Of a DNA stretch of 64,000 nt, positions 35,101-44,023 are shown piece by piece; position 1 is the first letter of the stretch, and every line of letters begins with the position of its first letter. The stretch covers positions 272,525 through 336,524 of the forward strand of contig WHVA01000057.1 in NCBI GenBank assembly GCA_015179125.1, in the 5' to 3' direction. The notes beneath the pieces were generated by a model. It was given only the letters and a program-made list of their open reading frames with translations. It was not told the DNA's origin and searched no databases. The translations under genes were made by a program, and so were the position numbers. This DNA comes from Gautieria morchelliformis (lineage: Eukaryota > Basidiomycota > Agaricomycetes > Gomphales > Gomphaceae).

Positions 35101-35890
35101 ACTCGCAGAGGCAGCGCCCGTCTTCGGTGGGGAAGCCCCCGGCGTCGCCGTGTGCATGCGGGTCATGCGAGAAGGTGCCACCGCTCGGGGATAGATTGGG
35201 AAGCTCATCGACGGCCTGGAGGAGATGGTGTCAGCGCCTTTCCATGATGTGCTGAGTGGTATAAGCAAAGATCCATGTTGGAGACCTGAAAAGGGGCGGT
35301 GAGTGAGGAGGAAGAAGGAAAGTATACATAGATGGATGGAAGACGATGAGATGTGAGAGGAGACGCGAATTGTACTTACAACACTGTTAATGTCTCAAAG
35401 AGGCAGTCCTCGTGTAAGCCTACTGGATGGAGGGTCAGAGACGTGAGGTGTGGACGTCTCGGTGGGTGAGGAGGTGGGCGGACTGGAGCACGAGAGGCAT
35501 CGTCCACCGCTGTGCTGTCCACTCGTGCATGGCGGTCGTTAGAACAGAACGGCGAGGATGCTCACGCTCGCTGTCCCTTTCCCTTTCCCTCTCACTCCTC
35601 GCCTCATCCTCCGGCGGTCGCTTTCACCCCTGGCTCCTCACCCACGAACGCGTCGATCGTATGTGGTCTAAAGAGCAGCCCCTGCGGGCCATTGGTCGCG
35701 AAGCAGTTGGGAAGGACGTCAAGAGGTGGTTAAGTAGTAGATTGGCATTTGGATGTCTGCTGGGAGGGAAGAAGGGAGGCTAGGTCGGGAAAACGGCTAC
35801 CTCTGAGATCAGGGGCGTATGGTATATCGCGTCACAGAAGAAGCTTGGTTGGAACGTTGAGGAACTGTGATTTGAACAGTTGTGGCCATA
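35100..35890. other. GC-richer cargo segment, no confident gene
   Basis: The minus strand can be read as LPNCFATNGPQGLLFRPHTI (about 35710-35650), which looks protein-like and might be an exon of the captured gene next door. CCCTTT repeats occur near 35575. I cannot name it. Confidence 0.35.
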
Positions 35891-36218
35891 CTACACTGCG
35901 GTGGGCATCAGCGACGGGACGGGAAACTGAGAAGCAGGACCGTGTACCTGTTTACCGTGAATCCCATGCCAAGAATCTCCCCTGAGCCTGTTTGAAGACT
36001 GGGGTTGGTATCGTTGATGATGGTGAAGAACTACGTACCTGCATACGCAGCCAGACGTGTTCTCTTGAAGTCGGAGGCTGGCTGCTTGGCCGACAGCAGT
36101 TGTGCTGCCGTTTGGAAAGCGCATCAAGCTGTTGGTTCCTCCCAGAACGCTTCCCGGACCATCAATAGCCCAGAAGAGGCCTTTCCCACCAGTTTGCTCC
36201 GTGGTCGTCAAGCATTTT
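35891..36218 (-). pseudogene. Forkhead-like gene fragment (possible capture)
   Basis: On the minus strand, directly next to the gypsy insertion, the frame reads KCL..TEQTGGKGLFWAIDGPG. KC followed by GKG-FWAID resembles the end of a forkhead DNA-binding domain. Beyond the gypsy, at about 42820, a shifted frame reads GWIQHRTLKVNQ, possibly the recognition helix region. The frame continues to 35891 without further recognisable motifs. The evidence is one short motif, so this stays tentative. Confidence 0.4.
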
Positions 36219-36633
36219 TGTGAGGGCAACACTAATGACGAAGCCACAACCAAAGATACTCAAGGAGATAAGAGCCGATACTAGGACAATGACCAACTGT
36301 GTAGTGGGTATCCTCAGGTTATCACTCTACCAACGAGAGATACATGGGGACTTGCCTGTGTAGTGGGTATCCTCAGAGATCAAGCTGAGGAAACGCCACC
36401 ACACGGGCTACAGTCTTATAGCGCTGGCAAGGCTTACATAATAGGGGAGACGGAAACTTGTAGAGGGTTACGGAAGGTGACGGAAACTTGTAGAAGGTTA
36501 CGGAAGGTGACGGAATGTGACATGTGACGGAATGTGACGGAATGTGACGGAAGGTTATGGAAACTGACGGAAGGTAACGGAAACCCATGGAAGGAAATAG
36601 AAACTTGTGGAAGGAAATGCGTGAACCCTGACA
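36219..36633 (-). repeat. Gypsy 3' LTR
   Basis: Contains a minisatellite-like run of GACGGAATGT and GACGGAAGGT units that differs in number from the other LTR and accounts for the 10-bp length difference. Confidence 0.95.
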
Positions 36634-36686
36634 TCACCCCCCTCTCAATGCTTGTCGTCCCGACAAGCACAGCTGCCACCTAGCCC

Positions 36687-37241
36687 TCAACATCTACCGA
36701 GACATCGTTTCAAAGTATGCCACAGGCGGGACCACCATCTCTCCTGGCCCTTCCCTTCCTGGTAACGCAGGTCAATGATGAGCTCAGGGGGATTGGGGTC
36801 CATGGGCAAGTGCGGCCCTCGGAACCTTGCTCGACGTATTCGCTCTCCTGCCATGTTACGGAAACGCCGCCCCACCCAGCCTTCGAAAGTGTAGGGGGTT
36901 CCACAAGGGGGGGTTCCATCGTTGAGGAAGACAGGGTCGCCGACGTAGTACGTGTTCTCTCGTCTGTGTCGGGGTCTGAGGAATGCGAGTGCAGGGCGAG
37001 TGGGCGCCTGAGTCTCTGCTGGTGTGAGGTCCTCAGAGCTGACGGACCACTTTGAAGACCATGCGACGTCGAGATCACGGCAGTCAAGCATCCTTTGTAG
37101 CTTGGCTTCACTGGCTGCTCTGGACGACGAGAAGCCGGAGAAGTGCAGGAGAGTGGGATCAACACGTGACATGTTTGGCAGGTCAGAGAGGTTTTGGGTG
37201 AAGCTGGGGAGGGCAACAAGCTCAATGGCGGGCGAGGACAT
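36687..37241 (-). CDS. Extra frame between pol and 3' LTR of the gypsy element
   Basis: 184 residues starting MSSPAIELVALPSFTQN, with a charged, arginine-rich second half (FEGWVGRRFRNMAGERIRRA) and the ending KRCLGRC. It is intact although the upstream pol gene is broken. There is no signal peptide or membrane segment, so it is not envelope-like. I do not recognise the family. It could be an accessory protein of this chromovirus lineage or a chance frame. Confidence 0.5.
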   Translation of the reverse strand: MSSPAIELVALPSFTQNLSDLPNMSRVDPTLLHFSGFSSSRAASEAKLQRMLDCRDLDVAWSSKWSVSSEDLTPAETQAPTRPALAFLRPRHRRENTYYVGDPVFLNDGTPPCGTPYTFEGWVGRRFRNMAGERIRRARFRGPHLPMDPNPPELIIDLRYQEGKGQERWWSRLWHTLKRCLGRC

Positions 37242-37283
37242 GGTTGATGGATGTGGTGGGGTCGATGCAGTGGAAGTGAGCGG

Positions 37284-40200
37284 TCACAGGTGGAGAGGGG
37301 ATATATAGCTTATCGGAATGAATTGGTTAGGCGGAGGCCGATATCGCTTATCTTTGGGGTTCTGGACCCTTGACATCATAAGTAGAAGCCCTGCCTGCTG
37401 TCCAGTCGAAGAGAGTTTGCCTGGAAGGTTCTGTGAAGTTCTGAAATCTCTGGAAGGGGAGGGACATATATGTGGCTGCTGAGATACGCTGAGGTGCCTC
37501 TGGGTTCTGCCGGTGAAATTCTTTAACGAGTCCTTTGCCCCAGAGACATCTTTCACTGGTAGCCAGAGATCGTCGGCAGCTCCATAGCCCTTCCAGCGCA
37601 CGAGATACTCCAACCTTCCACGGAACATCCTGCTGTCTAGAATCCTTTCAACTTCATATTCTTCGGCTCCATCCCGTATGACAGGGGGGGGTGGAGGGGC
37701 ATGACGTTCAAGGATTGGGTCATCTTCATATGGCCGAAGCAGGACGACAGAGAACACTGGATGTGTGCGACCAAAGGATGTAGGAAGATTTAGACCATAG
37801 GCATTTCGTGAGACCACCTTATTAACGGTGTAGGGGCCTAGCCACTTGTGGTCTAGCTTCTTCATTGGGCGAGTGGTTGTGATGTTTTGTGCATTGAGCC
37901 AGACCTTGTCACCAAGCTTATAAACTGGGGCTGCTTTATGGTGCACGTCATAGAAGCGTGCCATGTCCTCTGCTGCCTTGGACAGGGCCGAACAGCTTCT
38001 CTTGTGGCCGCTTCCATCCGTGTTGTGAACTCATCCAGGGCCTCGAGTCGAGTTTCCCGGACTGGTTCCAGTCCCAGCCTTGGATGTTGGCCACTGTCCA
38101 ACATGAAGGGTGTAGTCTGGGTTGAGGCATGGATTCGGTTGTTATAGGCAAACTCGGCCAAGGATATCCATTCAAACCAATCATCCTGACGCTGGTTGAC
38201 GAATAGTCGAAGGTATTGCTCAATCTCCTGATTAACCCTTTCAGTCTGTCCATCAGTTTGGGGGTGATAAGCAGTAGAGGCAGCAACTTTGACACCAAGA
38301 AGTTTGTTCAGTTCACGCATGAACTGGGAGATGAACTGTGTGCCTCGATCACTGATGATTTCTTCAGGGAGCCCATGAAGTTTCCAAACATGATCACGGA
38401 AGAGTTGGGCAACTCCCACCGAAGTTACATCTGAAGTGGTGGGAATGACATGTGCACGCTTTGAGAGGCGATCGACGACAACAAGGAGAGCATTATAGCC
38501 ATGACTGGTAGGCATTCTACGATCAAGTCAACAGACATAACCTGCCATCTACGGTCTGGGATACGGTTTGGTAGAAGCTTGCCAATGGGAGAAGCAGGGA
38601 AGGTTTTTGTCCGGTTGCACAGGTCACAGGCCTTCACGTATTTTGCAATGTAACGTCCCATCCCAGGCCACCAGTAACTCCGAGCAACTAGTTCAGTGGT
38701 TCTCCAACGACCAGGGTGACCGGTGAGAGGCATGTCATGGTGCGCTTTCACTATGTCATGTCGTAGTTTTGCATCAAGCGGCATGTACACTTTGTTGTGA
38801 TAGAGGACAAGCCCATCCTGTTCAGACCACTCTTCTCCTCGTAAATTTCCAGAGGAGCCCAGTTCTTTGAGAGCCTTGACAACCTTTTCATCCCGGTCTA
38901 CACAGTTCCTTACTCGATTGAGGAAAGCATCACCTTCACCTGGGACTAACTGCGCACCAGCCTCTGGAGGATTCGCCTTGATGTGGAACAAGTCAGGGTA
39001 AGTACGACTTGATTTTGGTTGTCTTCCTCCCCCCGCTTATGATCCACGCGTGTGAGAGTGCATCAGGCTTGGCTGAATGACGACCAGGACGATGGATCAG
39101 CTCAAAATCAAAGCGAGAGAGGTAGAGTGACCAGCATGCTTGACGACGGTTCAGGTTTTGTGCAGTGCGGAAGTAGGTGAGATTCTGATGGTCATTGAGA
39201 ATCTCAATCTTGTGCTTCGTTCCCTCTAAGATGTGGCGCCATTCCTCTAATCCCCGAATCACAGAAAGAAGCTCCTTGTCATGGGTGGCATAGTTACGTT
39301 CAGCATCATTGAGGCTTTTGGAGACAAACCCCACAGGCCCCATTTGCCATCATCACATATCTGGGACAGTACTGCTCCTGTGGCATAGGCTGAGGCATCT
39401 GTTTCAAGACGGAAATGTTTGTCTTGATCAGGGAGGACAAGGATCGGTGTTGAGGTGATGAGGAGTTTGAGCTTGTCGAAGGACATTTGCTCTGGGCCAT
39501 TTGGATCCCAAGACCATTGGGCATCCTGTTTTGTCAACTGGTTGAGGGGCTTTGCAATGTGTGAGAAGTCTTCCACAAATCTACGGTAGAAGTTGATGAA
39601 ACCAAGGAATGATTTGACTTCAGTGACGTTACGTGGTATTGGCCAGTCCCGCACCCCTGCAACCTTGACTGGGTCCATGGCAACCTGTCCTTGAGAGAGG
39701 ATGAGGCCGAGATACTCCACCTCTAATTGCTCAAATAGGCATTTTTCAGGTTTGAGGTACAGGTTGTTGGCCCGGAGGATTTCAAGGACACATCGTACAA
39801 TCCTACGATGTTCTTCAAGCGACTCTGTGAAGATGAGAATGTCGTCCATGAACACCACCACAACCCCTTCATCGATGAGACTCTTGAAGATGTCATTCAT
39901 CATCGTCTGGAAGGTTGCTGGGCTGTTCGTGAGTCCAAATAACATGACTAGAGGTTCATACAGGCCCCTATTTGTCCAAAAGGCTGCCTTCCACTCATCT
40001 CCCTCTTTTATGCGTACATTATTATATCCCCAGCGAATGTCAAGCTTTGTGAAGTATTTAGCCCTTCCAGCAGCAATCTTATTCATGATGTCTGGAACAA
40101 GGGGCAAAGGATAGGCATTCTTGATTGTTATATCATTGAGCTTCCGGTAGTCTTGCACAAATCTAAGACTGCCGTCCTTTTTCTTCACAAAGAAGACTGG

Positions 40201-41237
40201 AGATGCCATAGGTGACTTGGAAGGACGGATACGATGGCTCTTCAGGTTCTCCTCAAGGAAGTTATCCAGTTCCCTTTGCTCAACCGGTGACATTGGGTAA
40301 ACCTTTGTGCTGAAGGGTTGTGCACCTGGAGTGAGCTCAATTGCATGGTCCCAGGGCTTTCGAGGAGGCAGTTGGTCAAATGACTCCTTAAAAACACATC
40401 CTTGAACTCCTGGTATGGTTTGGGGACAAGGTCCTCGAAGGATCTGACTGGTGCAGACTTGCTGGCCCGTTCAGCAAGCTGTTGGGAGACAGTCCAGCCT
40501 GTGCCAATCATTTCAGGACTCTCATTCACAAAGATGACAAAGGTCCTGTCTCCTTCCTCAAGTAGGGAGCGGGTGTGCTGTATGGGAACCTCCTCTTGAT
40601 CTACACTCTCTTCTGGAACAGTTTCGACTGTGGGCCCTCTGACAACAGGTCTGCCCCCACATGACTTGGGACAGCGTGTCATCTTCACATCTCCTGTACG
40701 CCAGTCAACTTCTGGGTTGTGTTCAACAAGCCATGTGTGACCAAGAATGATGGCAAGTCGTCCAAGGCTCGTGACAGAGAATGTGGCACGTTCCGTATGA
40801 TCCCCAAAGGTGCAAATCAGGTCAACTTCTTCCTTGATTGAGCCAGCCTCATTTGGGGTACCATCAATATTGTAGACGGGGATGGCACGGGGTAGGGGAC
40901 GGGTCCGAAGTCTGTGTTCCCTTACAAACTCCACATCGATGAACATCCCTGTAGCACCACTGTCAAGGAGGGAGTCAATTGCAAGTGGATGCCCTGTGTC
41001 AACGGAGTGGACCTTGAGAGGTACTTTGGTGCATCGGCGGAGGTCAGCAGTACAGACATATAGAGGGACTGGAAGGTTTGCATTAGCAACTGGAGCGATG
41101 GGTTGGGTTTTTGGCATGGCTGGTTTGGTTTCAGTTCGATCAGGGATAGGAGAAGGATGCATCATATCGCCTGTGATCCCTATTGTACATGTTTCGAGAA
41201 CTGAAAGCCGATTCGTCGAGCGGGGCATGTCTTTCAC
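37284..41237 (-). pseudogene. Gypsy Pol with chromodomain
   Basis: Protease DSGATGMFIDVEF near 40960. Reverse transcriptase from PMASPVFFVKKKDGSLRF through FGLTNSPATFQ to the catalytic VVFMDDILIF near 39850. RNase H-type region with DASAYATGAVLSQ and YATHDKELL. Integrase zinc domain DMPLTGHPGRWRTTE and CDLCNRTK. Catalytic core LLVVVDRLSKRAHVIP, ISDRGTQFISQF and STAYHPQTDGQTERVNQEIE. C-terminal chromodomain YEVERILDSRMFRGRLEYLV followed by RWKGYGAADDLWLP near 37580. Frame breaks lie near 40390, 39345, 38995, 38515 and 37965. Family knowledge: the chromodomain steers integration towards heterochromatin, which fits its position in a repeat nest. Confidence 0.95.
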
Positions 41238-41248
41238 CGCTGACTGGC

Positions 41249-42334
41249 CTAAAAACCCTTTCCTTCATCTTGGACAGGGGCTTCCACATTCTGTTTGCGT
41301 TCCTCCATCGCCGCTGCCACAGATTTAGAGACAATTGCTGCAATGTCCGCCTCCGTGAGGTTTGCGCGGATTCGTGGCTTGTGAGGTTCAGGACAGTCTG
41401 GTGAAATGTGACCAGGTCTCTTACAGTTGTAGCAGGTCCGTGTTTCGGTGCGGCGGCGGGATGAGTCAATGTCCATAGGTGTCGCGTTACTGGGTGGTGC
41501 TGTGACAACAGGAGCCATAGCAGGAGTGTGGAGTGGACGGGCAGGAGGAGGGCGATTAGGGACATGAGGTGTCTGTGCCTTCCTGACCTCTAACAGATGG
41601 CGATGATTGCAGTCAATCTGACAGGCTGCTTCCTTCCAGGCTTTGAGGTTGGATGGAAGAAAGGGCTGGGCGTGGATCTTATCAAGGATACCTGCTGGAA
41701 GGCCACGAGCATAGGCATCCTCGAGTGCCTCATCATTAAAGCCTGTCCTGCCTGCCAGGATCTCAAATTGAGCCGTGTATTCATCTGCCGACATTCCTGA
41801 CGCCATCCTAAGGTCATGCAGTTTAGTGCGAGCCGTTCTGGCACGATCTGGGTCACCAAAGGCCTCCTCCACATGTTTAATGAACCCCTCCAGAGTGGAT
41901 ATAGAGGAGGTGCCATCAATGACAGCCTGTGTCTCGTTGTGTGCCCATATCTCCACAGAGCCTCCTGTCATGAAGGAAAGAGCATATAGGATCTTTGTGC
42001 GCTCATCTGGGAAGGATGCCGGCTGGACAGCGATGGACAATCTGATACACCTGATAAACCCTTCAGTCTCTGCACGGTCTCCATTGAACTTCTCCGGTTC
42101 CGCTGCTTTGATAGAGCGAGTAGATGGAGGGACACTGTGAGGTACTGAGGGCGCAAGGGCTTGAGCAGCAGCATTGGCTAAGTGGTCGTGAACGTTAACA
42201 ATCTGACTGTGCAGTTCCTGATTCTGCAGTTGAAGTTGCTGCAGCTGCTGTGCTTGGCTGGAAAGGAGGCCTCGAAGAAATGGCCCATGGTCACCCAGGG
42301 AGTCCCAGTATGCGTCTGGGAGTTGGTCTGCCAT
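41249..42334 (-). CDS. Gypsy Gag
   Basis: Starts MADQLPDAYWDSLGDHGPFL with a glutamine-rich coiled-coil stretch (QAQQLQQLQLQNQELHSQI). The retrotransposon-gag core runs from KFNGDRAETEGFIR through ARTKLHDLRM, and the zinc knuckle CYNCKRPGHISPDC is near the C-terminus. The frame is intact, 361 residues. A longer reading extends into the LTR, but this ATG is the natural start just inside it. Pol follows in another frame 10 bases after the stop. Confidence 0.9.
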   Translation of the reverse strand: MADQLPDAYWDSLGDHGPFLRGLLSSQAQQLQQLQLQNQELHSQIVNVHDHLANAAAQALAPSVPHSVPPSTRSIKAAEPEKFNGDRAETEGFIRCIRLSIAVQPASFPDERTKILYALSFMTGGSVEIWAHNETQAVIDGTSSISTLEGFIKHVEEAFGDPDRARTARTKLHDLRMASGMSADEYTAQFEILAGRTGFNDEALEDAYARGLPAGILDKIHAQPFLPSNLKAWKEAACQIDCNHRHLLEVRKAQTPHVPNRPPPARPLHTPAMAPVVTAPPSNATPMDIDSSRRRTETRTCYNCKRPGHISPDCPEPHKPRIRANLTEADIAAIVSKSVAAAMEERKQNVEAPVQDEGKGF

Positions 42335-42382
42335 AGGCTGAGATGAAGGCTGGTTAAGAAAAGTGTGTGGGGTCGTCCTATG

Positions 42383-42392
42383 AGCTTGATCT
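42383..42392 (-). other. Gypsy self-priming site
   Basis: In the sense of the element, AGATCAAGCT lies two bases after the 5' LTR. Its exact complement AGCTTGATCT lies in the LTR (42553-42562), about 33 bases after a TATAA (near 42595), where transcription should start. This is the arrangement of Tf1-type self-priming. Confidence 0.65.
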
Positions 42393-42394
42393 TC

Positions 42395-42799
42395 TGTGAG
42401 GGCAACACTAATGACGAAGCCACAACCAAAGATACTCAAGGAGATAAGAGCCGATACTAGGACAATGACCAACTGTGTAGTGGGTATCCTCAGATTATAA
42501 CTCTACCAATGATAGATACATGGGGACTTGCCTGTGTAGTGGGTATCCTCAGAGATCAAGCTGAGGAAACGCCACCACACGGGCTACAGTCTTATAGCGC
42601 TGGCAAGGCTTACATAATAGGGGAGACGGAAACTTGTAGAGGGTTACGGAAGGTGACGGAATGTGACATGTGACGGAGTGTAACAGAAGGTGACGGAATG
42701 TGACGGAAGGTGACAGAAGGTTATGGAAACTGACGGAAGGTAACGGAAACTCATGGAAGGAAATAGAAACTTGTGGAAGGAAATGCGTGAACCCTGACA
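42395..42799 (-). repeat. Gypsy 5' LTR
   Basis: 405 bp. In minus-strand sense it carries CGCTATAAGAC as a TATA box, followed by the presumed start of R at CAGCTTGATCT. Confidence 0.95.
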
Positions 42800-42855
42800 A
42801 TTTTGATTAACTTTCAAGGTTCTGTGTTGGATCCATCCTGACAGAGCCAAGTCCA

Positions 42856-42907
42856 TTCTTACTATCTCACAACCATCCCCGTCGGGATGGTTCTGAGATA
42901 GTAAGAA
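42856..42907. other. Long hairpin
   Basis: TTCTTACTATCTCA-C-AACCATCCC (42856-42879) is the inverted repeat of GGGATGGTT-C-TGAGATAGTAAGAA (42884-42907), with one C-C mismatch and a 4-base loop. It lies in Helitron-2, downstream of the OB-fold-like gene and 57 bases from the gypsy. Confidence 0.9.
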
Positions 42908-43231
42908 AGTCTTGCACTTGGTGATTAGTGGATATCCTGCTGAGCAAGAGAGGGTAGCGTGGGATTCGTCGGGCAATAGGTGACCTGACCTTCTGGCGAA
43001 AACCGATACGGACGATAACTCATGTGGTTGTATATTTAACACGTAGTGACAGTGGTTCTCTAGGCAATGAAATAGGATATGACATTTAATACAATCATAG
43101 AGCACTAAAATTACAATCAGTAGGACACAAAGTTTCATACAGTAGGGAACATAAGACTTGGCCAGTGGCTTCCACTCCTACAGAGACAACTAAAAGTACA
43201 AACAGCCTTTTTTTTAAGAATAAAGAGCCTT

Positions 43232-44023
43232 TCAGGGAGTATGAGTTGCACGACGTTTTCCACTCCTTGTTTTCACAGACAAAGAGTCATGATCCACAGA
43301 GGAGATAGTTTCATTGGATGGAATCTTCCTGGGAGAAGATGCTGATCTTTGCGGCGGATTGATGGGCACTTCCTGGTCATCATCTTCAACAACAGGAGCT
43401 GTGAATCTCCTAGAGCGGCCCTTAGGTCCTCTGTGAGAGCCCAGATGGCCAGTGGGGGCAGCATTCAAAGTGCCTGCTCCAAGATTCAACGCAACATTGT
43501 CCACTACAATTGAAAGGTTGCCCTGGTCATTGACGTCCTTGAGCAATCCATAAAAATATATGGCAGTGTTGACATTAGGAGCAGGCATTCTGTTCCATCG
43601 AACAGAATTTCCATCATAAATGCATCTAAAAAACAACCAATCAGGACTTTGTATTTGGAAACGCTACTTAACAACGTACCCCAACATAAATGATTTCATT
43701 CCATCTCGAACATAGTCTGACACTGCTAAGTCAAACAGCCTTGTCTTGGAATCTGCACCATATTCCGCATTATTCACTACAGCCCCAACGCCCCAAATGG
43801 CAACACTTGTGTCATTGGGAATGTTTTCTTCATAGTTGTCGCTGGCTGGGTCGCCGGGATAAGGGACAATGGACGTCACATCCATTAAAATCTTTGAAGA
43901 TGGTGGTGCGAAAATGCGGCCGAAAACTCGTACAATGGTGTCATCTTGCAAGAGAGAATCGCCCGGAGGACTATAAACACGAAGCTGGAGAGGGACAGTA
44001 GAGTCATTTGTAATTGGGAGCAT
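43232..44023 (-). CDS. OB-fold-like protein carried by Helitron-2
   Basis: Two exons, 43680-44023 and 43232-43625, around a 54-bp intron with GTACGT donor, TTTTTTAG acceptor and a CTGAT branch region. The frame continues across it (MLG then CIYDGNS), giving 246 residues. The first part contains VPLQLRVYSP, TIVRVFGRIFAP and TSIVPYPGDP; the second, TAIYFYGLLKDVNDQGNLSI. The alternating strands around VRVFGRI and IYFYGLLKDV look like two oligonucleotide-binding folds, as in replication protein A. The tail is basic (RSRRF, KTRSGKRRATHTP). It has the same strand as the Rep/helicase gene. Plant and animal Helitrons carry RPA-like genes, so a role in single-strand binding during transposition is a reasonable inference, not a proven match. 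Confidence 0.6.

Larger units (their letters stand above)
36214..42804 (-). mobile_element. Chromodomain Ty3/gypsy element (chromovirus)
   Basis: LTRs at 36219-36633 (415 bp) and 42395-42799 (405 bp), with outer ends TGTGAGGG and CCTGACA, are flanked by the target duplication ATTTT (36214-36218 and 42800-42804). It is transcribed on the minus strand, so the 5' LTR is the right one. Order: gag, protease, reverse transcriptase, RNase H, integrase, chromodomain, then a 184-codon frame before the 3' LTR. The pol reading frame is broken about five times, so it is inactive. It sits inside Helitron-2. Confidence 0.96.

Noticed and set aside
35427..35783. A serine- and leucine-rich plus-strand frame
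   Set aside because: It runs through a CCCTTT simple repeat and has no motif.
36219..42799. Possible envelope gene making the gypsy element retrovirus-like
   Set aside because: The frame after pol has no signal peptide, no membrane segment and no cleavage site.
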